The position numbers and the translations under genes were made by a program. A DNA stretch of 64,000 bases from Cryptomeria japonica. Its lineage: Eukaryota > Streptophyta > Pinopsida > Cupressales > Cupressaceae. The notes under the pieces are model-generated. The model had not been told where the DNA came from and ran no database searches. It was given only the letters and a program-made list of their open reading frames with translations. Positions 24,036-34,351 of this stretch are shown here, one piece after another; the stretch's first letter is position 1; each line of letters opens with the position of its first letter. The stretch spans positions 215,122,654-215,186,653 of the forward strand of contig NC_081411.1 of assembly GCF_030272615.1 (NCBI RefSeq), given 5' to 3'.

Positions 24036-25387
24036 ATGAGCAACGTTGAAGCCTCCATCTCTTCTTCCACGAGAAATTTCTCTGAAATTGGGAATGGCTT
24101 TGAAGCCAGCACGTCCTCTTCCACAAAAGTTGGTGACTCCAACGCTTCTGCTAGACTGTCCATTGATCTGGCTCTAGCTTATATAGATGATGTCTTGTCT
24201 TCCATTACTAATAAGGTAAGAAATATGTATTTTGCCTATTTTCGTTTAGATTTTATTTGTTTAACATTTTGGCTTTTCCACAATTCTGTACTTCATCTAA
24301 ATTAAAAATATGAATATTAGTATTTAAAAATAACTTTGACATCACACTGTATCTTTAGAGAATTCAGCCTCTAAAAAGGTAGATAGCGGAATGAAATTGA
24401 AGGACATGGTGGAGCCGTTAAAATCAGAATTTTCTAAATTGTGTGAAGGGATTTCACAGGGGGGCAAAATGTTTTCTGATCAGGTAACTTTTCCAACTGA
24501 ATTATCTTTCATTTCCTAGAGAACCTAATAGTTAATATTCCCTGCCCCCTGTTTTTCTTCATGGATAATCTTGGACATGAAACGATGAATTGATTCAACG
24601 CCAAATGGTTATGAGAGATTTTACATTTCATTAACGCATAAAGATGATAAATAATTATCATTTGTTTTTAGTAATAGCTCTTTAACTGTCATAATTGTTT
24701 TCCCCCGTTTCTTCTTTTCTTTCTATTTGGAGTAGAAATTCATTACAAAAAGCCTCTCTAGCGAAGCGCACGCAATGGCCGTGGATGTGTTAAAAGGAGT
24801 GGGCAACGCTCATTGGCCTGCAGTAGGGCTTTTGGCAGTAGCTAATGTTCTGGAAAGATTGGACAAGATTTCTTCAAATGACAGGGAATGCATAGATCTT
24901 CTCAGAGGGATGTTAGACTTAGCTAAGTATATTAAGATGGTGAGAGACATCGATGCTGATTTCCACAGAGAAATCTTGAAGAAAATGTCCGAATCTCTTC
25001 ATTTGATGGTAAGCGGGGCAATCTTGTGTCATTCCTTTATCAGATGCAGCAGAATAACCAAGTATGTGAAATTCTACAAACTCGTCTTTATTTCTTCTTA
25101 TGCTGTATGCATTTATCAAAGAGTGGAATAAATACATAGTTGTGAAAGATACTTCTCTTCTGTTTTATAATAACTAACTATATGGAAAAAATAAATAAAT
25201 GTTCCTGACAACAAAGAAGATCTGTGAAGAACTTGTGTATCTGCGAGGAAAAGTCGATAGAATGAAAATAGATATTGTTCTTCTGATGAATCATATGATC
25301 CTATGTTCACTTACATTCCACCTATCAAAGCAACAACACCGTACTAATGATGATGGAAGCTTAAATCAGCACTATACTAATCATACA
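24036..25387 (+). CDS. N-terminal helical (HeLo/MLKL-like) domain exons
   Basis: Four exons: 24036-24215 (Ser-rich start, donor gtaaga), 24361-24483, 24736-about 25061 (donor gtatgt) and about 25217-25387. The ATG at 24036 is the first in frame. The core reads VGLLAVANVLERLDKISSND, then RECIDLLRGMLDLAKYIKMV, a second amphipathic helix FHREILKKMSESLHLMVSG, and in the last exon ICEELVYLRGKVDRMKIDIV. This spacing of helices (helix, xNxxECxxL helix, then LxxRxDRxxxDI helix) resembles the HeLo/MLKL N-terminal domain, whose family members oligomerise and perturb membranes. The last acceptor does not give a perfect phase. Assignment is by pattern; an unrelated helical bundle is possible. Confidence 0.5.
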
Positions 25388-26006
25388 GGTGATGAGATAT
25401 TTCGGTTTGTTTTCTATTTTCATTAAATTAATTCAAGTCAATCTTAGCAGAGAGGATCTACCTAGTAATTGGAATGCGAATTTCTTATTTTAAAAAAATT
25501 TTATAAGATAATTTTAAATCGTTTTTAAAATTTTATATTAATGTTGATAATTAAGGTTTTAGTTCACATCATCAAATATGATGTTCATCAGCATGTTTGT
25601 TATCAGTAATTGTAGACTTAATTTTGTTTTGTTGGTGCACTGATGTAGGATCTTATGATTTGTACTTTTCAGATGTAAAGGATATATTTGTTCAATTATG
25701 AATATTTACAATCACCATTAACAATTTTAAAGTTACTATTAATATGATATTATTAAAAATATTACACATTAAGTCAACAAAATTTATCACAACTATTGAA
25801 ACTTGCACAATTATTGAATCTTTTCCCTTACTGAAGAGTAAAATTTCAATGTTTTGAATATTAAAGATGGAAGATAGCAAATTATTGATTGTTTTTTTTC
25901 TTAGAGGGATGCGATGACGTTATTAAATTGTAAGATTGTGAACTATCATTAATTATTTCTTTTCAATTTTGTGATCTGTTACACATTCAAAATGTTAATT
26001 GTACAG

Positions 26007-26336
26007 GTGAAACGCCTAGTAAATTTGAAACAACAATCTCTGCGATAACATCAACCACTGTATATGTAGAGGCTATATCACCAGAATCTGGTAATCTACT
26101 TTTATCTAATAAGAAAAATGCATTCCAACTACGAGAAAGGCTACTGCCCAAGTTTATCGCATTTGGGGAATATTTCAAGCACACTACCAATGGCCTTAGA
26201 AAGATTGCTGGACTTAGATTTGGAGAATGCCGAAAGCCTGTTCATACACTTTCAATGAAGCAAAAGGAAACACATACTATTGACAGTTTATCAGTGGAAG
26301 AGGAAACACATTTTATTGACTGTTTATCAGGGGAAG
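26007..26336 (+). CDS. Linker exon between helical domain and kinase
   Basis: Bounded by gtacag/GTGAAA (acceptor at 26006) and GGGGAAG/gtaaat (donor at 26337), it stays open throughout. The product is about 110 residues. A basic, helix-prone part (LRERLLPKFIAFGEYFK) is followed by two near-copies of an acidic repeat, ETHTIDSLSVEE and ETHFIDCLSGEG, just before the kinase. I know no domain for it; by position it corresponds to the brace or linker joining the helical domain to the kinase. Confidence 0.5.
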
Positions 26337-26589
26337 GTAAATTTTGACAATTATTTACCATCTAAAGTATAAATTTGATATGGATTGTTCTATTATTTTA
26401 ACAAAGGGAAGAGAAACTTACTCACATTCAAACATTGACCAATTTAATAGTAAGCACTGCTCTCACATTTGAATATTGAATAATTATCACTATTGATAAT
26501 TAAAGTTGAAATTTATGTTCTAAATTTCAATCAATTAACAAGTACCATCAAATTTGTATCGTGGGTAGATAATAAGCTAGTTGAACATG

Positions 26590-27165
26590 GCTTGAGGAAT
26601 TGCTGACGACAACAAACAAGTTTAGAAAGTTGCTGGGTCAAGGAGGTTTCGGCTTTACATACAGGGTAAATTTTCCTTCTTTTTCATGAAATACAGTTAT
26701 AACAGAAAACATAACTATAGTTCTATAAGACTATAACACCATACTTATTACGATATTTCTTATTTTTTGAAGGGAATTTTATCCGATGGAAGGCATGTCG
26801 TAATAAAAAGATCACGGGGTAAAAGTAGCGCCAGAGTGAATTGGAGTGCATAACAAATCTAAATCAAAGCTATGAGATTTCCACAATCCATTTTGCATTT
26901 CTAGTGTATTTTTTTTCTGGATTCGATTGTGTGTATATTTTTCCATCAACGTTTCGAATCACACTCCGTGATTCATCATCAGGATGATAAGAATTCCCAA
27001 GACATGAAAGATCATCTTTCATGTCTTGGGAATTCTTATCATCCTGATGATGAATCACGGAGTGTGATTCGAAACGTTGATGGAAAAATATACACACAAT
27101 CGAATCCAGAAAAAAAATACACTAGAAATCTAAATCATTCAAACATTCTGGATTTGGTGGGATCT
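26590..27165 (+). CDS. Kinase N-lobe exons, interrupted
   Basis: Exon to 26665 encodes LEELLTTTNKFRKLLGQGGF and GFTYR, the glycine-rich loop GxGGFG. After an intron (26666-26772), GILSDGRHVVIKRSRGKSSA supplies the beta-3 lysine (VVIKR). Near 26838-26846 the frame shifts. The sequence then runs to CITNLN, is split by the 259-bp palindrome insertion (26867-27125), and resumes as HSNILDLVG, the usual subdomain IV motif. Removing one 12-bp direct repeat with the insertion restores an unbroken CITNLNHSNILDLVG, which proves the insertion hit coding sequence. The exon is cut again at 27165 by a 6.6-kb block. Confidence 0.7.
26867..27125. mobile_element. Palindromic insertion with hammerhead-like core
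   Basis: Bases 26897-27129 form a perfect palindrome: two arms of 116 bases around a single central base at 27013. The whole insertion is flanked by the 12-bp direct repeat aaatctaaatca (26855-26866 and 27126-27137). Each arm contains CTGATGA, then a hairpin GAATCAC-ggagt-GTGATTC, then GAAAC. This is the order of the hammerhead ribozyme core (CUGAUGA, stem II, GAAA), with one extra T before stem II. Hammerheads are known in Penelope-like elements and retrozymes, and variable-length target duplications fit Penelope-like insertion. The cleavage-site strand is not resolved, so activity is unproven. A foldback DNA transposon is the alternative. Confidence 0.65.
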
Positions 27166-28094
27166 TTGATCTGTAAACTCCTTATTATGAATCACTTAGC
27201 AATTGTTAGATTCACTAGGATACAGATTTAATTTAAGATCGAAACTGACATTGCTTGTGAATTGAGTTAATAAACACATAATATACAAGAAAGCAAATAA
27301 GCTGACAAAAACATGCATCCAGAAAAAGAGAGATAAAAAGATTTGATAACAGAGTTCACCAAACTCTGGCTATCTCTCCGAATCCGCAAACATGCTTGAT
27401 CGATGCCATTATTATGATGCAACTGAATTTACATTACCATGCTCTTTCACTGAGTTACAATTTGCTTCAAGAAAGATTGTTACACATCAGGCTCTTCCCG
27501 CTTTCACACTCTCCTAACAAGAACTTTCTAGCGTCCTACCAGTCCTTCTGTCACATTCACAATGCTAAGAAATGAAATTGCAACTCTCACTCTCAATAAG
27601 AGTACATAAATACATTAGGCATCAATCCTTTACAAATGACTTAGAAGTCATATAAAATCTCTCAAAGGACTCACTAAGTTTTTATCTCTCCATTTTCTCA
27701 CAAGAGACCACTTAGCTCACAAACTCTCCAATTACTCTCACTCCAAACCCTTTATTAAGAAAAAATATACTCTCCAAGAGTTTTTATAAAGAATGACATT
27801 AGACAAAAGTTTTCCAAAAACCCTCACCAAGAGATTTCTCTCAATTCTCTTACCAAGAGAACATACCAACTCTCCCTTATATACCATTCTCAGGCCAAAT
27901 ACGGTGTTTAAACCATAAACAAATTATATTTAATACATAACAAAATATAGGCTTTGAATTGTTTGGTATTTTACCAATTTGGGCTAGTTGTTTATTTGTT
28001 AAACCATCTGCTATATTGGGGGGCTCGGTTAACTATCTCCACGAATGCCTCAGCGTTTAAACAAAACAAAATTCATTCAAACCACCCTCCAAAT

Positions 28095-28175
28095 TAAGCA
28101 TGTGGTTGAGTTGTTGCATGTGATTCTTGCAATTGGGAGGTTGGGGGTTCAAATTGACTGGCCCCCTTTTAACAG
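28095..28175 (+). repeat. tRNA-derived SINE remnant
   Basis: A-box-like TGGTTGAGTTG at 28103-28113 and B-box-like GGTTCAAATTG at 28146-28156, with tRNA-like spacing. Confidence 0.4.
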
Positions 28176-28226
28176 GGTTGCCACTTGTTTCAGTTAACAA
28201 AACCAACATCTCTCGAGAAATGCGCT

Positions 28227-28243
28227 TGGTTTGGTGGTGAGGA
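28227..28243 (+). repeat. SINE 5' part, interrupted by the gypsy element
   Basis: A-box-like TGGTTTGGTGG at 28227-28237. Its probable B-box (agtttgaacc, 33754-33763) and poly-T end (33791-33798) lie beyond the gypsy element. With the element and one TSD copy removed, the boxes are about 30 bases apart, as in tRNA genes. Confidence 0.4.
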
Positions 28244-28728
28244 TGATCAAAAGAAAATTTGAATTATATATTTTTTAGTTTGTCTATACGTTAGTAATTT
28301 GCATTTTTGAAGGTCTTAAGGACATTTTTAGCCCTTGAAAGTGGCTTGCATGGCTAGGCATGCTCTTTCAAAATCACATTTACAACTCTTGGAGACCTTT
28401 CCAACGAGTTAAACGACTTGTAATTTCGAGTCCCGAGCATAAAGTTATGCCTAGTTGAAGTTAGGATAAAATTTCATATATTTTTTTTGAAAATTTCATA
28501 GTTTTTAGATTTAATTATGTAATGAACAAATGTGACTATTGGAATTCGATTCTCAAGAGGTTTTTGTGACCCTTGGAATCTCATGAACTTCTATATGTTG
28601 GATTTTTGAATGGAATAGATTACTTTTTGGCTTGCTTCAATTCTATGCTTTCCGATTCTTGTAAACAGAATTTACAATACCATGGGTTCTCACTCAGGTA
28701 TTGGAATCCGAATCCATAATTCAGATCA
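28244..28728 (+). repeat. 5' LTR of the 5.5-kb gypsy element
   Basis: 485 bases, tgatcaaaag...cagatca. It pairs with 33251-33724. Confidence 0.9.
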
Positions 28729-28729
28729 G

Positions 28730-28744
28730 TGGTATCAGAGCAAG
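28730..28744 (+). other. Primer-binding site, initiator tRNA-Met
   Basis: TGGTATCAGAGCAAG one base after the 5' LTR is the standard plant site complementary to initiator tRNA-Met. Confidence 0.9.
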
Positions 28745-28848
28745 TTTGCTCCTGTATGTCATATCCCATGTGATCAACATATCAAAGATTGGGGTTGGAA
28801 ACAAGGAATCCTTTAGACTACTTTCCTTTGAGACACACACGATTGCAA

Positions 28849-29800
28849 ATGGCTAAGTTGCAGACCGATGATGACATTAAAGCATTAGTTGCAGATGCAC
28901 TAACAAAACAATGTGAAGAAATGATGGAGTAGTTCAAGAAAATGCTAGAAAGTCATGGGTCACAAGCAAACCCACCATTCATAGGGCACACGCCATTCAA
29001 GGTGCAAGTGAATTTTGATATACCCACATTTCAAGGAAAGATCAATGTAGATGTTGTTGATGATTGGGTTTCAAAACTGGAAAGATATTTCTCTATCAAT
29101 CAGTTTTCAAATGAAGAGAAGATAACTTTCTCTCTCCTCAAAGCTGAAAATCATGTGAAAGATTCATGGGAAGCAAAGTTAGCATCCAAGGCAGCAAAAA
29201 ATGGCAGCACTTTTATTTTTGATCAAAAACCCACATGGGGAGAATTCATGGAGCACATAAAGGAAGAATATTTTCTTATTGATACATATGAACAGAAATA
29301 TATGCAGTGGTAATTGCTTCGACAGAAGAAGGACCAAACTCGTTCAAGAATATACTAATATGTTTCATGCCTTAGAAGCAAAGATTGGCATCAAAGATTG
29401 TGAGAAGCATTGAGTTTTGAAATATCAGAGTGGACTCCACAGGTACATCCAAACCAAAATGGAATTCTTGAACATAGAGACTTTACCTAGTGCATATAAA
29501 TTTGCTACCAAAATTGAGGAGAAATTCAAACAAAAAGGAAGGAGGGATAATTTTGCAAACAACAGATGGAAGGGTGAAGGTAGAAAAACTACATGGAAAC
29601 AAACCTCTAAGGACCCCTCTCCCAATTAACCAATAAAAAAGACATGGAGTATGAAGAAGACACAAGAAAACAATATGTGGTGTGAATTCCATAAGAGTCC
29701 CTCGCATAATACAAAAGATTGTAGAACCATAAAAAGATTAATGATGGAGATGCATGAAGACAAGGTAGAATCTAAGGTAGCAGAAACTTGCACAAAAGGA
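28849..29800 (+). pseudogene. gag of the 5.5-kb gypsy element
   Basis: The ATG at 28849 begins MAKLQTDDDIKALVADAL. A stop at 28930-28932 precedes the main open part, 28942-29313. That contains the capsid-like block DIPTFQGKINVDVVDDWVSK then LERYFSIN, characteristic of plant gypsy Gag (xFxGxxxxxxVxxWLxxxExYF). Further frames continue to about 29800 with a Lys/Arg-rich tail (EKFKQKGRRDNFANNRWKG). A C-H-C knuckle may be represented by a Cys/His cluster in WCEFHKSPSHNTKDC near 29680-29725. Stops at 29311-29313 and later show it is dead. Gag forms the cytoplasmic particle that packages element RNA. Confidence 0.75.
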
Positions 29801-29836
29801 AATCATGAATAGGTCATTGAGGCTGATCCATATGCC

Positions 29837-31740
29837 ATGGTAGCTCCTACAAGAATATTGCCCGGGGAGGATGAGGAGAGATTGTTCCATTCACAAATGT
29901 GGGTTGGAGGAAAAGCCATGCACTTTATCATTGATAGCGGAAGTCAAAAGAACCTAATAATAGCAGAGACTGTGAAGAGATTGAATCTGAAAACAACAAC
30001 CCACCCACAACCCTATTCAATGGGATGCGTAAGTTAAGGAAGAGATATCCAGGTGCACAAGTAATGTCGCCTTTCATACTCCATAAAGCCTTTCAAAGAC
30101 GAGGTAATATGTGATGTGGCTCCCTTAGATGTTTGTGATGTTCTATTGGACAACCATATATGTACCACTGACATGGTGTTTATGAGTCCAAACCTCGTAG
30201 CGTGACCATCAAATTAGGAGAGCAAAAATACCGAATACCAGAGGTAAGCCCTGCATACACTACCTCTTTGATTAGTGCCAAGCAATGTAAGAGGTTGGTT
30301 GCCAAAACATGAACATTCATTTTATTGATGATTCATTCTGAAGAAGAAAGAAAACAAACACCACAACATTGCAGAAAATATCAATGGATCAAATTTTGAT
30401 GAAATATGAAAATTTGTTTAAGTTACCAACTGGAGTACCTACACACTACCAAGTGAGACATACTATTGATTTGATACTAGGAACTCTATTACCTAATGAA
30501 CTAGTCTACCGTAGGTCAGTATTAGAGAATAATGAGATTAAGAGGCAAATACAAGAATTGATTGAGACGGGACATATTCGTCCAAGTGCATCACCCTGTG
30601 GCAGCCCCATTATTCTAGCAAAGAAAAAGGATGGAACCTGGAGACTTTGTATTGCCTATAGGGCCTTGAATAAAATTTCTGTCAAAAATAGGTATCTACT
30701 TCCCCAGATAGATGACATCTTGGACTAGCTTAGAGGGGCCCAATTCTTCATCAAAATTGATTTGAAATCAGGGTACCATCAAGTACCAATTGAATCAACT
30801 GATGTGTGAAAGACATCTTTCAAATCTAAAGAGGGATTGTTTGAATGGCTAGTGATGCCTTTCAGTCTAACAAATGCTCCAATGACATTCATGAGAATGA
30901 TGAATGATATACTTAGACCATTCAATGATTCCTTTGTGGTGGTATATCTTGATGACATACTCATCTTCAGCAAAACTTGGGAGGAACATTTGCAACATGT
31001 GGAAAAAATTCTCTCAACCTTACAAGATCATGGGCTTTATGTAGACAAAGAAAAGTGTTCCTTTGGTATGTAGAGTATCAGATACTTAGGATATGTTATT
31101 GACAGTGAAGGTGTCCATGTTGATCCAGAGAAGATACAAGTGATTATGGACTGGCCGTCTCCTAGAAATCTCACAGAGTTACGAAGTTTCCTCAAGTTGG
31201 CAAACTTTTATCACAGATTTGTGTTGGGATTTTCCCATCTGTCTTGACCTCTAAATTAGTAATTGAGGGGGGGGGCACAAACAAATTTTAAATGGACAAG
31301 TGTTCAACAAGAAGCATTTGAGGGGCTAAAATGAAGGTTATGTTCTGCACTAGTTTTATCTCTTCCTGACCTGCAACAATCATTTGAAATACAAACAGAT
31401 GCATTAGAATATGCTCTAGGGGCAGTCCTCATGCAGCATGGTCATCCAGTTGCATATCAAAGTCGGAATTTTTCTGATACAATGCATCAATATGCTACTT
31501 ACGACAAAGAATTGTATGCTATTGTTCAAGCTTATAAGCAGTGGAAATATTACATTCTGGGTAAGGAGACTGTCATCCACATAGATCACAAACCCCTTCA
31601 ATTTTTGCAAACACAAGGGAAGTTGTAGAATGATTGACATCAACGATGGTAAGCATATCTTCAACAATTTCACCTTAATATTCACCACAAGAAGGGAAGT
31701 ACTAACAAAGTAGTAGACTATTTGAGAAGGCCTCCAATTG
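29837..31740 (+). pseudogene. pol: protease, reverse transcriptase, RNase H
   Basis: Protease near 29910-29960 has FIIDSGSQKNLI (the DSG catalytic motif). RT runs 30369-31240, with [18 protein letters not shown], then FIKIDLKSGYHQ, then FSLTNAP and the catalytic [12 protein letters not shown], and then YLGYVIDSEGVHVDPEKI. RNase H spans 31380-31720, with ALGAVLMQ and YDKELYAI. In-frame stops interrupt at about 30726, 30807, 31071 and 31626, and the RT/RNase H join at 31245-31275 is frameshifted beside a nine-G run. Domain order and the aspartate pair are typical for gypsy elements, but the protein cannot be made in one piece. Confidence 0.85.
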
Positions 31741-31860
31741 CAACCATAAGTATGGTTTTGAACTCATGTGGTCATCAAACTGAAGCCTGGGCTTCCTTGT
31801 ATGAGAACGATGTTGAATTTGTAGATGTTTATAATCAATTAGTGAAGGGACAACAAGTGA

Positions 31861-32679
31861 ATGATTTCTATTTTCAGGATGGAATGCTTTGTCACCTTGG
31901 CCAAATTTGTGTGCAAAAAGTTGATATGGGAAGCTCACTATAGTAAGGTTGTTGGTCACTTTGGTATAGGTAAGACTAATGCTATACTTCAGAAGTATTT
32001 CTATTGGCCAAAATTACGGAATGATCTTATTTCATATATTCAAGATTGTACCGCATGTGCTATTGCTAAGCCTGCCAATCATAAACTTGGGTTGTACTCA
32101 CCACTTCCTGTTCCTGAAAAACCTTGGCACTCAGTTTCTATGGACTTTATGTCTGGTCTTCCTACCACCAAAAAAGGCCATGATTGTGTGTATGTTGTGG
32201 TAGATAGGTTCTCAAAAATGGCAGTAATAGTGGCATGTAAAAAAAACATTTATGCAGAGGACACTGCAAAGCTATTCTTTGAATACATTTGGGTTCATTT
32301 TGCTCTGCTGAATACCATTATCTCGGATAGAGACAACAGGTCTTTTAGTAAGTTCCGGTCTACACAATGGGAAAAGATGGAAACAAAATTGACAAAGTCT
32401 ATTGCTTTCCACCCTCAAACAGATGGCCAAATAGAGGCAGTGAATCAAATGATCATACACATCGTACGAATGTACCACTTAAAACATCCCCGCACATGGG
32501 ATGAAAGTCTTCCATATGTTCAGCATAGCTATAATAGGGCAATTCACAGTTCAACTGGCCACAACCCATTTGAGGTTTGTCTTGGTTATCAGCCACTTGC
32601 ACCCATGGATGTTGCCATACCACTTATTCAACCTAATCTGGTTCCATGTGTTGGTAAGGAGGAAGATAAGGCAGCTTAG
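31861..32679 (+). pseudogene. Integrase of the 5.5-kb gypsy element
   Basis: 272 residues open. The zinc-binding HHCC domain ends in YIQDCTACAIAKP. The catalytic core has D in SVSMDFMSGLP, D in NTIISDRDNRSF and E in QTDGQIEAVNQ, which together form the DDE triad. GYQPLAPMD closes the core. The first histidines are in an adjoining reading before the ORF start (HYSKVVGHFGI near 31935). The segment SKFRSTQWEKMETKLTKS keeps the usual order. The stop at 32677-32679 separates it from the C-terminal ORF. Integrase inserts element DNA into chromatin. Confidence 0.85.
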
Positions 32680-32724
32680 TTCATTGATAGAATTCATCAT
32701 CTACAACAACAAGTTCATAAAATT

Positions 32725-33285
32725 TTGAAACACACCAATACGAAGTATAAGGAGAGACATGATGAGCATCGCACTCCTCATAATTTTCAAGTCGGGGACA
32801 AGGTGTGGTTGCATATACAGAATGAACGATTGGAGGGTATCAATAGGAAGCTTTGTCCTCTACGTTATGGGCCATACACCATCATCAAGCAAGTTGGTGA
32901 TAATTCTTTTGAGCTTAATTTACCTCCATTTCTGGGTGTTCATCCAGTCTTCAATGTGGAACTCTTGAAGCCATATTTTCCTCCACTATTAGATGTTGCA
33001 GATGCAGCAGAAACAATCTCCACTACAGAATTGAATCCAAATGCAACTACCCCATTCCAATGTGATCAGATTGTGGACACCATGGTGAAAACACTCAAAC
33101 AACAACATATTTACTTGTACAAAGTGGTTCGAATAGGGCAAATTGCTCAACAAGGAAAGTGGTTTACTAGAGAGAAGCTTCAAGAACATTTTCCTCATCT
33201 CATTCAAAGTGTTGATGCATGGGGCCCATTTCTTTCCAAGGGGGAAGCAATGATGAGAAGAAAATTTGAATTATATATTTTTTAG
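32725..33285 (+). pseudogene. Integrase C-terminus with chromodomain-like end
   Basis: This begins with the basic linker (YKERHDEHRTPHNFQVGDKV) and the GPY/F module (RYGPYTIIKQVGDNSFEL, then HPVFNVELLKPY). The end, QCDQIVDTMVKTLKQQHIYL to GKWFTREKLQEHFPHL, has the layout of a chromodomain (ILxxR...YLVKWxG...TWE...L...P) but lacks the conserved aromatic Trp of the WKG motif. In chromoviruses this module steers integration to marked chromatin. Altered key residues make its binding uncertain. Confidence 0.65.
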
Positions 33286-33724
33286 TTTGTCTATACATTA
33301 GTAATTTGCATTTTTGAAGGTCTTAAGGGCATTTTTAGCCCTTGAAAGTGGCTTGCATGGCTACGCATTCTTTTTGAGAATCTCATCTACAACTCTTGGA
33401 GACCTTTCCAACAAGTTAAACGACTCATAATTTCGAGTCCTGAGTAGAAAGTTATGCCTAGATAAAATTTCATATAGTTTTTTTGAAAATTTCGTAGTTT
33501 TTAGATTTTATTATGTAATGAACAAATGTGACTATTGAACTTTGATTCTCAAGAGGTTTTTATGACCCTTGGAATCTCATGAACTTCTATATGTTGGATT
33601 TTCGAATGGAATAGATTACTTTTTGGCTTGCTTCAATTCTATGCTTTCTGGTTCTTGTAAACAAAATTTACAATACCGTGGGTTCTCACTCGAGTATTGT
33701 CATCTGAATCCATAATTCGGATCA
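33251..33724 (+). repeat. 3' LTR of the 5.5-kb gypsy element
   Basis: 474 bases, tgatgagaag...cggatca. The polypurine tract aagggggaagcaa precedes it. It overlaps the C-terminal ORF end. Confidence 0.9.
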
Positions 33725-33805
33725 GAGGAATAAAAGTAGAAAGAGAGGTGGGGAGTTTGAACCTCCCAACAAGCTTTTGAACAAATCCAATTTTTTTTGG
33801 GATCT
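33725..33805 (+). repeat. SINE 3' part with poly-T end
   Basis: Carries the B-box-like agtttgaacc (33754-33763) and ends in eight T before gggatct, the 7-mer also found at the left edge of the block (27159-27165). Confidence 0.4.
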
Positions 33806-33912
33806 GTCTGTGCATATGCACTTGGATCAATCTTGCATTAAAGGAGATGAGTTGCTGCTCGTGTTTGACTATATGTCTAATGAAGATCTATAGAGTTTAC
33901 TCTTTGGTAAAG
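33806..33912 (+). CDS. Kinase hinge exon (subdomain V)
   Basis: 33826-33912 reads DQSCIKGDELLLVFDYMS, then NEDL, a stop, then SLLFGK. ELLLVFDYMSNEDL is the hinge of RLK kinases (usually LLVYEYMxNxSL). The in-frame stop is TAG at 33891-33893. The exon ends at the donor-like g/gtatgt (33912/33913), precisely where the MITE begins. Its 5' part is separated from HSNILDLVG by the 6.6-kb block, and the frame differs by an indel. Confidence 0.65.
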
Positions 33913-33913
33913 G

Positions 33914-34332
33914 TATGTTCCCATGCGGCTGCTTAGCTTATTTTGGTTAGCAGTTGTTGCTCAATATTTTTAGGGATTATTTGTGAAGCAGCTGACCCCA
34001 TAAATATTTATCTTTGTTGCTTATTTTTAAGGAAAACATCTTAACTTTGTATTAATAGCATTAATACTAATTTGTGCACTTAAAATTTGAAAAAAAAAAA
34101 AAAAAAATCTTTAAATAAGAGAGAAAAAGAATTGTGGAGCCATGTGGCATTTTTGTTAATAAGCAGCCACTGCTTATTTCCAGCTCCCCCTTTTGTTTCA
34201 TAGCTTATTTCTAATTCCTAAACAATAGCTGCTCCACCAAAATAGGGAAAGATTCTAAATTATCCATTTTTTGACAATTTTTAAGTTGCATGGGAACACT
34301 TAACAGAGTTAAGCAGCCGCATGGAAACATGA
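33914..34332. mobile_element. hAT-like MITE at the exon end
   Basis: 419 bases with terminal inverted repeats tatgttcccatgcggctgc and tcatgtttccatgcggctgc (right end read in reverse), continuing ttagc/ttaac. The flanks are ggtaaagg (33906-33913) and ggtaaatg (34333-34340), an 8-bp duplication with one mismatch, as for hAT elements. The interior is non-coding with an internal A17 run near 34090. It lies exactly across the splice donor of the hinge exon. Confidence 0.65.
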
Positions 34333-34351
34333 GGTAAATGTCATGGCATAC

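Larger units (their letters stand above)
27166..28243. other. Insertion block left of the gypsy element
   Basis: Together with 33725-33798 this block separates two halves of a kinase exon. The 7-mer gggatct occurs at both edges (27159-27165 and 33799-33805). 27166-28020 resembles a minus-strand copia-type LTR: it has gagttcacc-aaactctggctatctc and many tctc-rich stretches. I could not fix its ends. A SINE-like A/B-box pair lies at 28103-28156. Confidence 0.35.
28244..33724 (+). mobile_element. Ty3/gypsy chromovirus-like retrotransposon, 5.5 kb
   Basis: Complete by structure: LTRs 28244-28728 and 33251-33724, both TG...CA, and 5-bp duplication GAGGA (28239-28243 and 33725-33729). The initiator tRNA-Met primer site is at 28730 and a polypurine tract lies before the 3' LTR. 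Domain order is gag, protease, RT, RNase H, integrase and a chromodomain-like C-terminus, which defines Ty3/gypsy chromoviruses. Stops and frameshifts occur in gag, RT and RNase H, so it is not autonomous. It sits inside a SINE within the broken kinase gene. The LTRs differ by substitutions and a deletion of about a dozen bases, so it is not recent. Confidence 0.92.

Noticed and set aside
26870-27231. Nearly identical ORFs on both strands (MCIFFHQRFESHSVIHH...)
   Set aside because: This is an automatic result of the perfect palindrome and not evidence for a protein.
27166-28020. A complete solo copia LTR
   Set aside because: The composition and a gagttcacc motif suggest one, but I could not find matching TG/CA ends with a target duplication, so it is reported only as LTR-like.
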